A DNA stretch of 64,000 nucleotides from Streptococcus suis (GCA_024583055.1 CP102145.1:620001-684000), one strand, 5' to 3'; numbered from the stretch's first letter, positions 1 to 9,267 are shown. Numbers and translations: made by a program. Notes: generated from the letters alone by a model not told the origin.

Positions 1-920
1 GTCGCCCCAGGGATTCCACTGCGCGTTATCAGAATTGTTCTATCATCAACAAGATAGCTTTCAATACGTTTTCTATCTAAAGTAATCGAGTCCAAATCAT
101 AAGTAGTAACAAAAGTACTAGAATTTGAAATGTTTCGTACGTTTATAATTTTTGAAAGTGTGTCCCCTGTCTCAGATTTTTCATAGTTGATTCCATTTCG
201 AAATTCGCATTTCTCCCCCAATCGCTCCACTCCCCACCCTTCTGGTATTTCTCGTTTGAGTTGGTCATTATAGACCATTTTACCACCGGAGGACTTGTAG
301 GGCTTACCATTTTCATCAGGGAAATCAAACTGCACAAACCAATAATCATACAGCGTCTTAGCCATCGCCTCCAACTCTTCGTTTATTTGGTTATTCAGAG
401 TGATTTTTTGGTTAAGTTTATAAAGGAAATCACCAATTCTAACTTGTTCATCATAATCAGGTAGATAGACTTCTAAATATGAAAACATTGACTCATTGAA
501 ACTCGCTCTTAAAGTCATAGTTGTATGATTTATGATCGTTTTCCTAAAATAAGAACTTCGTAGATAGAATGCAATAAATTTCGGATATACTTTAATCTTA
601 TTTTTGGGTCTTAATCTTTTTAAAAATCCACTATATGTAGCAAATGGATAATTATTAAGAGCTACGGATGATAAGGCTAGCTCATCTAAAGTTTCACTCG
701 TTCTAGTTAGAAAAACATCTCCTTCAATTATTGAAAATCTTTCATGTTCCTCTTTTGTAGTTAACATTAAATCTTTTAAATTCTCTGGAATAAAGTAATT
801 ATTAAATACAGTTGAGAATGAAAGAAATGGTGAACCTTGGCCAGCTTGAGATTTTGACGAGGAAATTCCCGAACTCATTGTGTATATTTCTGATAATTTA
901 TATTTTTTCCACTCACTCAT
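1..920 (-). CDS. hsdS: Type I restriction-modification specificity subunit HsdS (partial, cut by left edge)
   Basis: The frame is open from an ATG at 920 to the window edge, giving about 306 residues. It should be the DNA-recognition subunit of a type I restriction-modification complex. A first target-recognition half (about residues 1-150) is followed by a helical conserved spacer (LNNQINEELEAMAKTLYDYW, about 165-190) and the beginning of the second half, ending in ITRSGIPGA, a phrase typical of HsdS. The start overlaps the end of hsdM by 8 nt, consistent with translational coupling. The missing C-terminal third lies off the window, so it is not possible to tell whether further hsdS copies or a recombinase make this locus phase-variable. 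Confidence 0.9.
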   Translation of the reverse strand, partial: MSEWKKYKLSEIYTMSSGISSSKSQAGQGSPFLSFSTVFNNYFIPENLKDLMLTTKEEHERFSIIEGDVFLTRTSETLDELALSSVALNNYPFATYSGFLKRLRPKNKIKVYPKFIAFYLRSSYFRKTIINHTTMTLRASFNESMFSYLEVYLPDYDEQVRIGDFLYKLNQKITLNNQINEELEAMAKTLYDYWFVQFDFPDENGKPYKSSGGKMVYNDQLKREIPEGWGVERLGEKCEFRNGINYEKSETGDTLSKIINVRNISNSSTFVTTYDLDSITLDRKRIESYLVDDRTILITRSGIPGA

Positions 921-2529
921 ACCTCACCCTCCTCAACTGCTTCTCAATTTCCTTTTCCAATTCATGCGATTGGGCAAAGAGATTGGCTAGGCGGTCTTGG
1001 TAGCCCTGCATTTTTTCTTCAAATTCTTCTGGGCTGATATCGACGTAGTCAATCTTGATGTCAAAGTACTGACCTGCACTGAGGGAGTAGTTCTTATCCG
1101 TAATCTCCTCATAGCTGACCTTGACAGAGAAGTCTTCGACAACTTCTTTGTTAATAAAGGTCTGAATGATTTGGCTTTCTTCATCAGGGCTAAGGACTGT
1201 CTTTTGGTTCTTGCCTTCCTTGACCTTGGTCCCAAGATTAGAAGCGTCAATCAAGACCACATCGTCCTTATTCTTCTTATCAATAAAGAGGATAGAGACA
1301 TTGGTCCCTGTGGTCGCAAAGATATTGGACGGCATGGACACAACACCTGCCAACATCTTCTCATCGACCAGGTGTTGACGGATTTTCTTGTCAATACCTG
1401 ACTGCGCAGTGATAAATCCTGTCGGCAAGACAATGGCCGCCTGTCCATCTTCCTTCAAACTATGGATGATGTGCTGGATAAAGAGTTGGTAGATAGCCAT
1501 ACTCTCTTTTTTCTTGTTGGGAATCTTTGGCACGCCTGCAAAGAAGCGTTCACTGCTATTTGGCAGGCTTTCTACCTGATCTCGCCACTCAGAAAAATCT
1601 AGTTTGAAAGGAGGATTGGATACGATATAGTCCATCTTCTCCACATGACGATTGTTGAGGATGGTATTTCCCTGTACAATATTGTGAATGGAATGCTGCA
1701 AGCCATTGAGAATCAAGTTGAGTCGCAAGAGATTGGAGGATTTTTGAGAAATGTCCTGACTGTATACGCTGGTACGGTCGGTTCCAATCTGACTGGCCAG
1801 GTTCATCAAGAGAGTCCCCGAACCAGCAGAAGGATCGTAAATTTTGACGTTACTTGGTTGGTCATTTCCCACCAAAATAGCCGCAATGATTTTGGCAACA
1901 GAGTGAGGTGTGTAGTATTCCGCATACTTTCCACCACCGTCTTTGTTATAGTCCTTAATCATGTACTCAAACAAGGTGGAGAAAAAGTCAAAGCCCTGTG
2001 AAAAAATCTGCTGGTCAAACTTAACACGCGCCAAGAGATTGATAATAGAAGCTGCCACTTCATTTCGCTTGCTGGCATCAGAAATGGTATCCGTAATCAA
2101 GCGTTGATCAAAGAGGCGAATATCCGTTCCACCGTCCGTATGGACAGAGAAAATAGCATTGTTGTCAATGGCGATCTGATTAAGCGTTTGTTCAAAAATC
2201 TCAGCAAAATCTGCTTGGTTCTGTTGACGGTGTAGGCTTTCAATCAGCTGTTCTGGTCTTAAATGAGCCGTCTTTGTGCCAATATCATCTAAGAACCAGT
2301 CATAATCCTCTTCAGAAAGGTCCAAAAGACCTTGATAATCATAGTTATTGTCAACGACTAAGGCTTCGTAGAGAAACTTATCATTTAAAAACTTATATAG
2401 GAAGGACTGGGTCAGAAGTTTGTACTCCCCTGCCTCTCCTCCCAGTCCTGCATGTGTAAAGACTGCTTTTAGGTCATCCACCAAGTCTTGGACTTGACTC
2501 TGGACCTGTACGATGTAATGTTCTTCCAT
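913..2529 (-). CDS. hsdM: Type I restriction-modification DNA methyltransferase subunit HsdM
   Basis: A 538-residue N6-adenine methyltransferase subunit, the usual length for HsdM. A helical N-terminal domain (about 1-150) precedes the SAM-binding motif DPSAGSGTL (about 232-240) and the catalytic NPPF motif (305-308) expected for adenine-N6 methylation. It modifies the sequence chosen by HsdS and protects host DNA from the HsdR nuclease. It lies 7 nt downstream of hsdR and overlaps hsdS by 8 nt, so hsdR-hsdM-hsdS reads as one operon. Nothing looks truncated or frameshifted. Confidence 0.95.
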   Translation of the reverse strand: MEEHYIVQVQSQVQDLVDDLKAVFTHAGLGGEAGEYKLLTQSFLYKFLNDKFLYEALVVDNNYDYQGLLDLSEEDYDWFLDDIGTKTAHLRPEQLIESLHRQQNQADFAEIFEQTLNQIAIDNNAIFSVHTDGGTDIRLFDQRLITDTISDASKRNEVAASIINLLARVKFDQQIFSQGFDFFSTLFEYMIKDYNKDGGGKYAEYYTPHSVAKIIAAILVGNDQPSNVKIYDPSAGSGTLLMNLASQIGTDRTSVYSQDISQKSSNLLRLNLILNGLQHSIHNIVQGNTILNNRHVEKMDYIVSNPPFKLDFSEWRDQVESLPNSSERFFAGVPKIPNKKKESMAIYQLFIQHIIHSLKEDGQAAIVLPTGFITAQSGIDKKIRQHLVDEKMLAGVVSMPSNIFATTGTNVSILFIDKKNKDDVVLIDASNLGTKVKEGKNQKTVLSPDEESQIIQTFINKEVVEDFSVKVSYEEITDKNYSLSAGQYFDIKIDYVDISPEEFEEKMQGYQDRLANLFAQSHELEKEIEKQLRRVRYE

Positions 2530-2536
2530 TTATTTT

Positions 2537-5500
2537 CTATTCTCCTTCATAGACTTCCATCAGGGAGCGAATCAGCTTGTCATAGTCAACCCGTTTGAGT
2601 TGTTTGCCCACTTCTGTTTTCTTCATTTCCTCACGGGCCAGTCGCTTGATCTCCCCTTCCAAATAGGCTTCGTTGTCAAGGATTCCTTGGTTGAGTCCGA
2701 TTTGATAGTCAATCAAAGGCTTGGCACCTTTTAATACTTGATAAATTGCTGGATAATCACTCACTACTGTGGATTGGGTAACTCGTTTAAAAGTACGGGC
2801 TGACATGCTATCTCCACCAAAGTTCATAGCCAAACGATTCATCCGTGATTTGTAATCCTCTACAGAGTCGAACAAGCTTTGGTAGGCCTGTTTGGTCTCC
2901 TTGATACGTTCCAAGCTGTATCCTTCAACTTCCTGTGTCATGTGTTTGTTTAGAACACGTTGGAACTCTTCAAATAGGCTCACCCACTCTGGATCTTTCT
3001 CGTCCCTACGTAGATTGATACCACTGGCCACACGACGACGGATGTCATCAAGATCATTGGCCGCAAGGCGCAACTCCTCTTCTTTGATCTTTATAAAGCT
3101 AAAGCTAGTTTCAGACATGGCAAGATTTAAGAGTTGTTGGCTGGAAAAACTATCTGGTTTATCAATCAAACTCAAGGTCAATAGTCGGCGAGATAACATA
3201 TTCAAAAGGCTGGCTATTTCTCCCATGTTGACCTGCTCGATGACTTCATGATAGCCGTGTAGGCGTGCCATATTGTAGTACTGCCGAATGGTCTCAAGCG
3301 ACTTCCTCAGTTGGATTAATTCCTTCCTATCCTTCACTTGGTCAATTGCTTTTTCAAAATATTCCAAGTTATCTGTTGGATAGTTCATCAAAACCCCTTG
3401 CGATTTTTCTAACTGGTCTTTGACTTCTTCTGGTGTGACAAATATAGCTCCAAACGGATTTTCCCCATCCTCATCAGTTAAAGCTGATTGGTATTCGCGA
3501 TTGAGTTCTTCCAAGTAGGCTTTATTAGTCTTGTCGAATTCTTTAGAAATATCCGCAAAATCGATGACATAGCCAAATGTATAGTCCTTGTATGGACGAT
3601 TGACACGGGTCAGGGTCTGCAAGAGGTTATGAGCCTTGATTTTCCGTCCAAGATAGAGTCGTTTCAAACGTGGTGCATCAAAACCTGTCAAGAGCATAGA
3701 GTAGACGATAACAAAGTCAGTTTGACCTTTCTTAAACTTTTCTACTTCTTCTTTCTTGTAATCCTTATCTCCTGCATCATGCAAAATCAAGGTAGAGGTG
3801 AAACTCGTATGACCTGCTAGTCGCCGTTCTTCTAATTGCTTGTGCAATTCCCGAGCTTGTTCGGAAGAATCACAGACAATCATTCCTCCAATGGATTGAT
3901 CATCAAACAGTATATTTCGTGCTCTTGTAAAATCTTCTAAAATGAAATCCAACATAGGACTGACATAACGAGGATGAGCAAAAATTTCTTTTTTATCAAT
4001 CGAACCTTTTTGAATCTCTTCATGTATGGCTTTCAGGTTCTCTTTATAGGATGTTTCGATATCCTCACGCATTAGTCTCAGCGTAAAACCATCCGCAATG
4101 GATTGATTATAGTAGTATTTATGGATATAGTCTCCAAAAATATCACGAGTGGTTATAGCCGTTTCCTTGGATTTACCATCTGCTTTCGGAGCAATCAATG
4201 GAGTACCTGTCAGCGCAATCTTGATAGCTTGCTTATCAGCATTATACAGATTTGGTAGATAGGACCCTTTTTCATTGTAAGAACGGTGAGCTTCATCGAT
4301 GAAGTAGATGTTTTGGTGATTCAAGTCATAGCCAGAATGGTCCGTCAAGTCTGATGTATCCTTAAATTTTTGAATATTAACTACCGAAACGTGACACTTG
4401 GCTGGGACTTGATTTAACTCACTGGGCTTGTTTATTCGATTAACTGTTAGGCCACGTTTGCTAAATTCTTTAAAAGCCTGATCAGCCAAATCCAACCGAT
4501 CTACCACAAAATAAAAACTTGGCACCATACCCTTATCAGCATAATAGTCACGTAAATAGCGAATATTGAAGTAAGCAAGAGCTGTTTTACCGGAGCCTTG
4601 TGTGTGCCAAATGACACCTTTCTTCAAACCATTTTTCAAGCCTCTTTCAATTGCCTTGGTCGCAAAATATTGGGGATAACGCATGGCGTGTTTTTGTAGT
4701 TGAATCTGGTCATGCTCATCTCGTTCTTCCACATAGACTAGACCATAGCGGAGAATGAAAAAGAGCCGTTCTTTCTGATAAAGGGAAGTTAAAAAGGAAT
4801 TGCAAGGACTTGCAGGATCCAAGTTGGTTCGGAATTCAACTTGCGACTTGAGGGCAAAACGATTAACATCTGTAAGAACCAAATCAATCATTTCTTCTTC
4901 CAATGGAGATAGAACTAATTGCTCTGGTTCTTCTTCCTTGAATGAGTTAAATTTGGTACCAGATGAAGCATTGGTGCAGTAATAAGAACCTTGTAACTGT
5001 TGTCCTTGGCTATCATCATAGGGAAGATTGTCTGAAAAAGCAATCAACTGTGTGATATTGTTAAACCGTCTGAACTTTTTATTTTCAAATCGAAACTTGG
5101 TCCGATCCTTTTCAGACTGAATACCTGTCTTCCCATCTCGAATGGCATTTGGTTGTTTGACTTCTATATAACTAAGTGGCAAACCATTTATAAATATCGT
5201 AATATCTGGCCGGAACTCGTCCTCACCATTTTGACAAGTGACTTCCAAAGCTATATGAAATGTATTTGCCTCAAGATTCTTCCAATTGATATAGGTATAG
5301 CCAGAATCAGCATGAATACGTTTGAAGAAACTTCGTCCCAAATCATCTTGTTCTAATTCTAGGCGAATATTTTCAAATTCTTGTTCAAAATCAGCTTCAC
5401 TTGCATAATTGTTCAATTTAAGGAACTGTTGTTTAAAAATGGATAGTAAGATATTTGTATCCGGATCTCGTTCTTTAATTTCTTTACTAGTAGCCGAAAG

Positions 5501-5581
5501 ATAGTCATAACCGAGTCTGGTCAAATGTAAAGCAGCAGGTATTTGCACCCTCGTAAACTCATTGTGTTCCTTTCTTATCAT
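2537..5581 (-). CDS. hsdR: Type I restriction endonuclease subunit HsdR
   Basis: A 1014-residue motor and nuclease subunit. The N-terminal PD-(D/E)xK nuclease is visible as RPDITIF (D126) followed by YIEVKQ (E140, K142). The superfamily-2 helicase core has Walker A HTQGSGKT (326-333), DEAH (429-432) and LTGTPL further on. A long helical C-terminal part should dock to HsdM. The start at 5581 is preceded by an AGGAGAG ribosome site. It is the first gene of the RMS operon and all catalytic motifs are intact, so the system is probably active if hsdS is complete. Confidence 0.95.
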   Translation of the reverse strand: MIRKEHNEFTRVQIPAALHLTRLGYDYLSATSKEIKERDPDTNILLSIFKQQFLKLNNYASEADFEQEFENIRLELEQDDLGRSFFKRIHADSGYTYINWKNLEANTFHIALEVTCQNGEDEFRPDITIFINGLPLSYIEVKQPNAIRDGKTGIQSEKDRTKFRFENKKFRRFNNITQLIAFSDNLPYDDSQGQQLQGSYYCTNASSGTKFNSFKEEEPEQLVLSPLEEEMIDLVLTDVNRFALKSQVEFRTNLDPASPCNSFLTSLYQKERLFFILRYGLVYVEERDEHDQIQLQKHAMRYPQYFATKAIERGLKNGLKKGVIWHTQGSGKTALAYFNIRYLRDYYADKGMVPSFYFVVDRLDLADQAFKEFSKRGLTVNRINKPSELNQVPAKCHVSVVNIQKFKDTSDLTDHSGYDLNHQNIYFIDEAHRSYNEKGSYLPNLYNADKQAIKIALTGTPLIAPKADGKSKETAITTRDIFGDYIHKYYYNQSIADGFTLRLMREDIETSYKENLKAIHEEIQKGSIDKKEIFAHPRYVSPMLDFILEDFTRARNILFDDQSIGGMIVCDSSEQARELHKQLEERRLAGHTSFTSTLILHDAGDKDYKKEEVEKFKKGQTDFVIVYSMLLTGFDAPRLKRLYLGRKIKAHNLLQTLTRVNRPYKDYTFGYVIDFADISKEFDKTNKAYLEELNREYQSALTDEDGENPFGAIFVTPEEVKDQLEKSQGVLMNYPTDNLEYFEKAIDQVKDRKELIQLRKSLETIRQYYNMARLHGYHEVIEQVNMGEIASLLNMLSRRLLTLSLIDKPDSFSSQQLLNLAMSETSFSFIKIKEEELRLAANDLDDIRRRVASGINLRRDEKDPEWVSLFEEFQRVLNKHMTQEVEGYSLERIKETKQAYQSLFDSVEDYKSRMNRLAMNFGGDSMSARTFKRVTQSTVVSDYPAIYQVLKGAKPLIDYQIGLNQGILDNEAYLEGEIKRLAREEMKKTEVGKQLKRVDYDKLIRSLMEVYEGE

Positions 5582-5611
5582 ACATGCTCTCCTAGTCTAT
5601 TCTTACCATTC

Positions 5612-5620
5612 ATTATACCA
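5612..5620 (-). promoter_or_regulatory. Extended -10 promoter of the hsdRMS operon
   Basis: On the minus strand TGGTATAAT lies about 35 nt before the hsdR start: an extended -10 (TG-N-TATAAT) with no convincing -35. The har-like gene upstream ends in its own terminator, so hsdR needs its own promoter here. Confidence 0.6.
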
Positions 5621-5641
5621 TATTTGCAAGTGCTTACCGAC

Positions 5642-5665
5642 AAAAAACCGCCCATTACGGACGGT
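5642..5665 (-). terminator. Rho-independent terminator after the Har-like gene
   Basis: Read on the minus strand, ACCGTCC and GGGCGGT (5659-5665 and 5647-5653, one G-U pair) form a 7-bp stem followed by a run of T (5642-5646). It lies 110 nt beyond the stop of the flavoprotein gene and before hsdR. Confidence 0.7.
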
Positions 5666-5690
5666 CACGGTTCATCAAAGAAAAATGGTC

Positions 5691-5790
5691 ACTCGATGAA
5701 AATTGACACTAGTCTAGGAAACGAAGCCGCAGATTATACTTGAGTATATCAAGGCAAGTTGACGCCGAATAGTGTTAATTTTCGATGAGT
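5691..5790. repeat. BOX-like intergenic repeat element, about 100 bp
   Basis: Imperfect terminal inverted repeats of 21 nt (5691-5711 and 5770-5790, 17 of 21 positions pairing) bound a segment with CTAGGAAACGAAGCCGCAG and GGCAAGTTGACGCCG. The order and wording recall the boxA and boxC modules of pneumococcal BOX elements (ACTCAATGAAAAT, CTAGGAAGCTAGCCGCAG, GGCAAGGCGA-GCTGACG, GATTTTCGAAGAGT, from memory). The right arm overlaps the last codons of the flavoprotein gene. Such elements are non-autonomous and palindromic. Confidence 0.7.
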
Positions 5791-7100
5791 GAAAATACAT
5801 CATTCAAATTCTCAGCCATAGTCGGGTGAGTGAAAATCTGTGTTTTGAAGTAGGTATAAGGAATTTTATTGTCAATGGCCATAGCAATCAGGTTAATCAA
5901 CTCCTCAGAATTTCGACCAAAGAGAGTCGCCCCCAGAACAAGCTTCGTTTCCTTATCCACGATAACCTTGAAAATACCCTTGAGGTCGTTGTTGACATGG
6001 GCACGTGGCATATTGGCAACAGGCAATTCATTGGCAATATAGTCATAACCTGCTTCCTTGGCTTCTTTTTCCGTCAGACCGACACGAGAAAGCACAGGCG
6101 TGATAAAGACGCTGGTTGGAATAGACTTACGTTGGCTCAAACTATAGGTTCCAGTCCCAGTCAACTTTCCGAAGACGATACGGAAGTCGTCTAGGGATGT
6201 GTAAGTGAATTGTGGACCGCCATTGACATCGCCCACTGCGTAGACACCTGGAACAGTCGTTTCGCAGTAGTCATCCACCTTAACAGCACCATTTTCCAAA
6301 AGCTCAATCGCCGTATTTTCCAAGCCCAAGTCAGCAGTGTTCGGCACACGACCTGTCGCATAGAGGACAGCGTCGAAAATTGCTGTTTCGCCATTAACCG
6401 TCACGGCAACTTGCTCGCCCGCAGCTGCTACTTGCTCAATTTTAGCACCCAAGGCGAAGGTCACGCCAGCTTCTTCCATATACTCCTTGGCTAACTGAGC
6501 AACCACTTCTTCTTCTCTTGGTAAAATAGCAGAGCTGGCTTCATATACCGTCACCTGGCTGCCGAGTTTGCTGTAAAGCCCAGCAAATTCCAGTCCAATG
6601 TTACCTCCGCCAATAATAGCCAACCTGTCAGGACGAGTTCCCAAGTTCTGAATGCCTGTACTATCATAAACGTGTGGTGTATCCAACAAACCTGGAATTG
6701 GAAGAACACGTGACTTGGCACCTGTGTTAATGATAACAGTTTCAGCAGTTAACTGAAGGCTTTCTTCTCCAGCAACTACCTCCACAACCTTGTCAGCCAC
6801 AAAACGCGCGTGACCTTGATAAAGATTGGCACCACTGCCTTTCAAGACCGCTTCATTTTTATTCCGCAAGCGAGTAGTCACAGTTTCCTTTTGCTCCATG
6901 ACCTGTTCAAAGGTCCAGTTTTTATCTGCTGCTACCAAGAGAGTCTTGGTTGGAATACAGCCGATATTGATACAGGTGCCACCAAACATGGCAGGATTTT
7001 CCTCTACTAAGGCAACCTTTTTACCAGCTGCTGACAGCTTACCTGCCAAGGTCTTACCAGCCTTTCCAAAACCAATGACTACTAAATCAAATTGTTCCAT
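5775..7100 (-). CDS. FAD-dependent disulfide oxidoreductase, RclA/Har-like (probable hypothiocyanous acid reductase)
   Basis: A 441-residue class I pyridine-nucleotide disulfide reductase. It shows an N-terminal FAD-binding GFGKAG (10-15), the redox pair C43-x4-C48 in GGTCINIGCIPTK, an NAD(P)-binding GGGNIG (164-169) and a C-terminal dimerisation domain with FTHPTMAE (H425, E430). Sequence flavour matches the RclA/Har branch, whose pneumococcal member reduces hypothiocyanous acid; the substrate is inferred here, not shown. The ATG at 7100 follows AAGGAGTATCTT. It is probably monocistronic, with a terminator at 5642-5665 and a palindrome upstream shared with a decayed paralogue at 10945-11449. 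Annotation as plain dihydrolipoamide dehydrogenase would be misleading, since no pyruvate dehydrogenase genes are near. Confidence 0.85.
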   Translation of the reverse strand: MEQFDLVVIGFGKAGKTLAGKLSAAGKKVALVEENPAMFGGTCINIGCIPTKTLLVAADKNWTFEQVMEQKETVTTRLRNKNEAVLKGSGANLYQGHARFVADKVVEVVAGEESLQLTAETVIINTGAKSRVLPIPGLLDTPHVYDSTGIQNLGTRPDRLAIIGGGNIGLEFAGLYSKLGSQVTVYEASSAILPREEEVVAQLAKEYMEEAGVTFALGAKIEQVAAAGEQVAVTVNGETAIFDAVLYATGRVPNTADLGLENTAIELLENGAVKVDDYCETTVPGVYAVGDVNGGPQFTYTSLDDFRIVFGKLTGTGTYSLSQRKSIPTSVFITPVLSRVGLTEKEAKEAGYDYIANELPVANMPRAHVNNDLKGIFKVIVDKETKLVLGATLFGRNSEELINLIAMAIDNKIPYTYFKTQIFTHPTMAENLNDVFSLIEN

Positions 7101-7154
7101 AAGATACTCCTTTTAATGTTTTCAACCTTAGTCTATCAAAAAAGAACAGTTTTG

Positions 7155-7166
7155 GCACAATTCTGC
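7155..7166. promoter_or_regulatory. Palindromic candidate operator before the Har-like gene
   Basis: GCACAATTCTGC fits GCA-N-AATT-N-TGC. It lies 55-66 nt before the start codon, at about the -35 position relative to a TAGACT -10. The same core occurs at the same distance before the pseudogene copy (11507-11518), where most of the surrounding spacer has diverged. Confidence 0.5.
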
Positions 7167-7178
7167 TACGGATGACAA

Positions 7179-7202
7179 AAATCCCTTGAAAATAAGGGAT
7201 TT
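7179..7202 (-). terminator. Terminator of the two-component operon
   Basis: Minus-strand stem AAATCCCTT/AAGGGATTT (7194-7202 pairing with 7179-7187) with a short loop followed by T residues, 7 nt after the histidine kinase stop. Confidence 0.8.
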
Positions 7203-7208
7203 CATGTC

Positions 7209-8558
7209 TTAAAACCAAATAACGAACCGCATGGTATGATGATCAAGCGGGAAAAATTCATAAGAAAACTGGTGACTGTCCAAAATCTGCTTGACCAGGT
7301 AGAGTCCAATACCTGTCCCTCCGTCCTCCTTGCTACGACTGTAATCTGGTCGGTAGAAGGGCTGGAAGACTTGGTCAAGCTCTTCCTGGCTGAGCAAATG
7401 AGCAACCTGATTATCTATCAAAAGCTGATTGGCCTGGAGTTTGAGTTTGATGGTTGCTTGATGGCTGGCATAACGAAAGGCGTTGTCCAAGATATTTTTA
7501 AAGGCCTTAGTCAGATAAATTGGATTACCTTGGACAAAAACGTCTTCCAAATCTGTTTGAAACTGATAGCCTTCTAACAATGCCCAGTCAACATAGGAAG
7601 GTAGGATTTCTTCAAGCAGGATGTGAAGGGCTATTTCTTCTCCCTTGTTTTTTATAGCCATATCCACTGTGGTAGCTTCTAGGATAGACTGAACGAGGGC
7701 TGCTTGCTCAGCTAGGATATCACGACACTTAGCTAGGTAGGTCTGATGGTCCTTGAACTCCCCGACATTATAAAGCATGCCCTCGACCAGACCGGTCATG
7801 CTGGCAATGGGCGTTTTGAGTTCATGTGAGGTCATACGGAGAAAGTCAGATTTCTCCTGCTCACGCACCAGGCTACGCTCGTTTTCTTCCCGCAACTCTT
7901 CTATGCTGCTCTGCAATTTTCCATAAAGATGGTTGATGTCCTGGGCCAAGGTTGCAATCTCATCACGCCCCGTCACTTGACAGGCCAGACCTGCTTGTAA
8001 GCTCTGCATTTGCCGTGTCGTCGCAGAGAGGTGGGCAATCCTACGAGTTGAGAAGCCGCTATAAATAAAGGCCGAGGTCACGGCTAGGGCAATAATCAAG
8101 AGGAGCACAAAGGGATAGAAGGTCAAGAGAGTTTGACTGACTCCTGATAGGGTATAGAAGCCATATTCAGCCGTGAGAACCAACTCCTTGCCTTCTTTTG
8201 TAGTGACAAGAGCCGACCAAGAGCCAATCTCATCGTACTGGCCTTGCTCCAGATAACTGCTTCCCCGCTCCTGACTGCTCTCTTCCTGCGAAGGATAGAT
8301 AATCTCCTGATCGGCAGAATAGAGGGTCAAAAGTAGGTCGGGGGAATCTTGGTCGTAGGTGGTCAAACTGGCGAGAATACTTGCCTGATCCTGACCTTCT
8401 AGGGAGATAAGAACTTGGTCATATTCCTGTCTGAGCTGGTCCTTCTTAGCCTGATTGTAATAGATAGGCATGGCATAGTAGAGTAGACCAAGCAAGATAA
8501 GTGAGGTCAGGCTGACCATTAGCGTTACGATGAGGAATTGTTTTTTGGCTAGTTTCAT
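7209..8558 (-). CDS. Two-component sensor histidine kinase
   Basis: A 449-residue membrane kinase. It has a first membrane segment (about 8-30), an extracellular loop of about 115 residues, a second membrane segment (about 146-168), then a HAMP-like linker and coiled coil. The H-box is SDFLRMTSHELKTP with phosphoacceptor H245, and the C-terminal ATPase has the G-box GGTGIGLYLVKQIL. The start is placed at 8558 because GGAG lies 6-7 nt upstream and the ATG follows the response regulator stop by one nucleotide; a longer frame would run into that gene. The signal sensed is unknown, but the sizeable external domain suggests an envelope or extracellular cue. I did not recognise a specific named system. 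Confidence 0.9.
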   Translation of the reverse strand: MKLAKKQFLIVTLMVSLTSLILLGLLYYAMPIYYNQAKKDQLRQEYDQVLISLEGQDQASILASLTTYDQDSPDLLLTLYSADQEIIYPSQEESSQERGSSYLEQGQYDEIGSWSALVTTKEGKELVLTAEYGFYTLSGVSQTLLTFYPFVLLLIIALAVTSAFIYSGFSTRRIAHLSATTRQMQSLQAGLACQVTGRDEIATLAQDINHLYGKLQSSIEELREENERSLVREQEKSDFLRMTSHELKTPIASMTGLVEGMLYNVGEFKDHQTYLAKCRDILAEQAALVQSILEATTVDMAIKNKGEEIALHILLEEILPSYVDWALLEGYQFQTDLEDVFVQGNPIYLTKAFKNILDNAFRYASHQATIKLKLQANQLLIDNQVAHLLSQEELDQVFQPFYRPDYSRSKEDGGTGIGLYLVKQILDSHQFSYEFFPLDHHTMRFVIWF

Positions 8559-8559
8559 C

Positions 8560-9207
8560 TTAGGTCTCCAACTGATAACCACGGCCAATGACCGTTTTTA
8601 GGGGAAGGTCTGGTAATTTCTTTCTCAGATTTTTGATGTGGTTGTCAAGAACGCGACTATCCAATTCTGTATAGCCCCAGATATCCAACATCATGCCGTC
8701 TCGACTGACAATCTGGCCCTTGTGCTTGATCAGATAGTGTAGAATGCCATACTCCTTCTGGGTCAAGGAAACTAGCTTGCCCTGGTCATAAACCATACCT
8801 GTTTTTTCAGATAGGCTGATGGTTCCAACCACCAGTTGATCCGTTTGACATTCCTGACGGAGAATATTCTCAACCCGTTTCATCAGGATAAGGGGAGAAA
8901 AGGGCTTGGTGACATAATCACTAATCTGCTGATTAAAAGACAGGAGCTGAGTGCATTCGTCCCCCAAGGCTGTCAGCATGAGCACAGGCATATCGGAGGT
9001 TTTCCGAACTTTCTGTAAGACTTCCAAGCCGGTCATCTCAGGGACCATGATGTCTAGAATAAGGAGGTCAAACCGGCTTTCCTGACTAGCTTGATAAGCT
9101 GCTCTGCCATTGACAAAACTCAGGACTTCATGCCCCTCTTCCTTCAAAAATTCACAGACAACCTGGTTGATAACAGTGTCGTCTTCCAGTACCAAAATGC
9201 GTGCCAT
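8560..9207 (-). CDS. OmpR/PhoB-family response regulator
   Basis: A 215-residue regulator with a receiver domain (acidic D9-D10, phosphoacceptor D52, conserved K101 in TKPFSP) and a C-terminal winged helix with a typical recognition-helix region (SRVLDNHIKNLRKKL). The start at 9207 is chosen over an upstream in-frame ATG because AAAGGGAGCG lies just before it and the receiver fold begins immediately with MARILVLEDD. It is the first gene of a two-gene operon with the kinase. The divergent neighbours at 9373 and 10090 are membrane proteases and could be targets; that is inference from position only. Confidence 0.9.
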   Translation of the reverse strand: MARILVLEDDTVINQVVCEFLKEEGHEVLSFVNGRAAYQASQESRFDLLILDIMVPEMTGLEVLQKVRKTSDMPVLMLTALGDECTQLLSFNQQISDYVTKPFSPLILMKRVENILRQECQTDQLVVGTISLSEKTGMVYDQGKLVSLTQKEYGILHYLIKHKGQIVSRDGMMLDIWGYTELDSRVLDNHIKNLRKKLPDLPLKTVIGRGYQLET

Positions 9208-9238
9208 AGTCGCTCCCTTTTCTTTCTCTTCTCTCTCC

Positions 9239-9267
9239 ATTATAGATGTATTTGTACGAGGGCTCAA
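9239..9267 (-). promoter_or_regulatory. Promoter of the two-component operon
   Basis: On the minus strand TTGAGC (9262-9267), a 17-nt spacer, then TATAAT (9239-9244), about 32 nt before the response regulator start. Confidence 0.65.
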
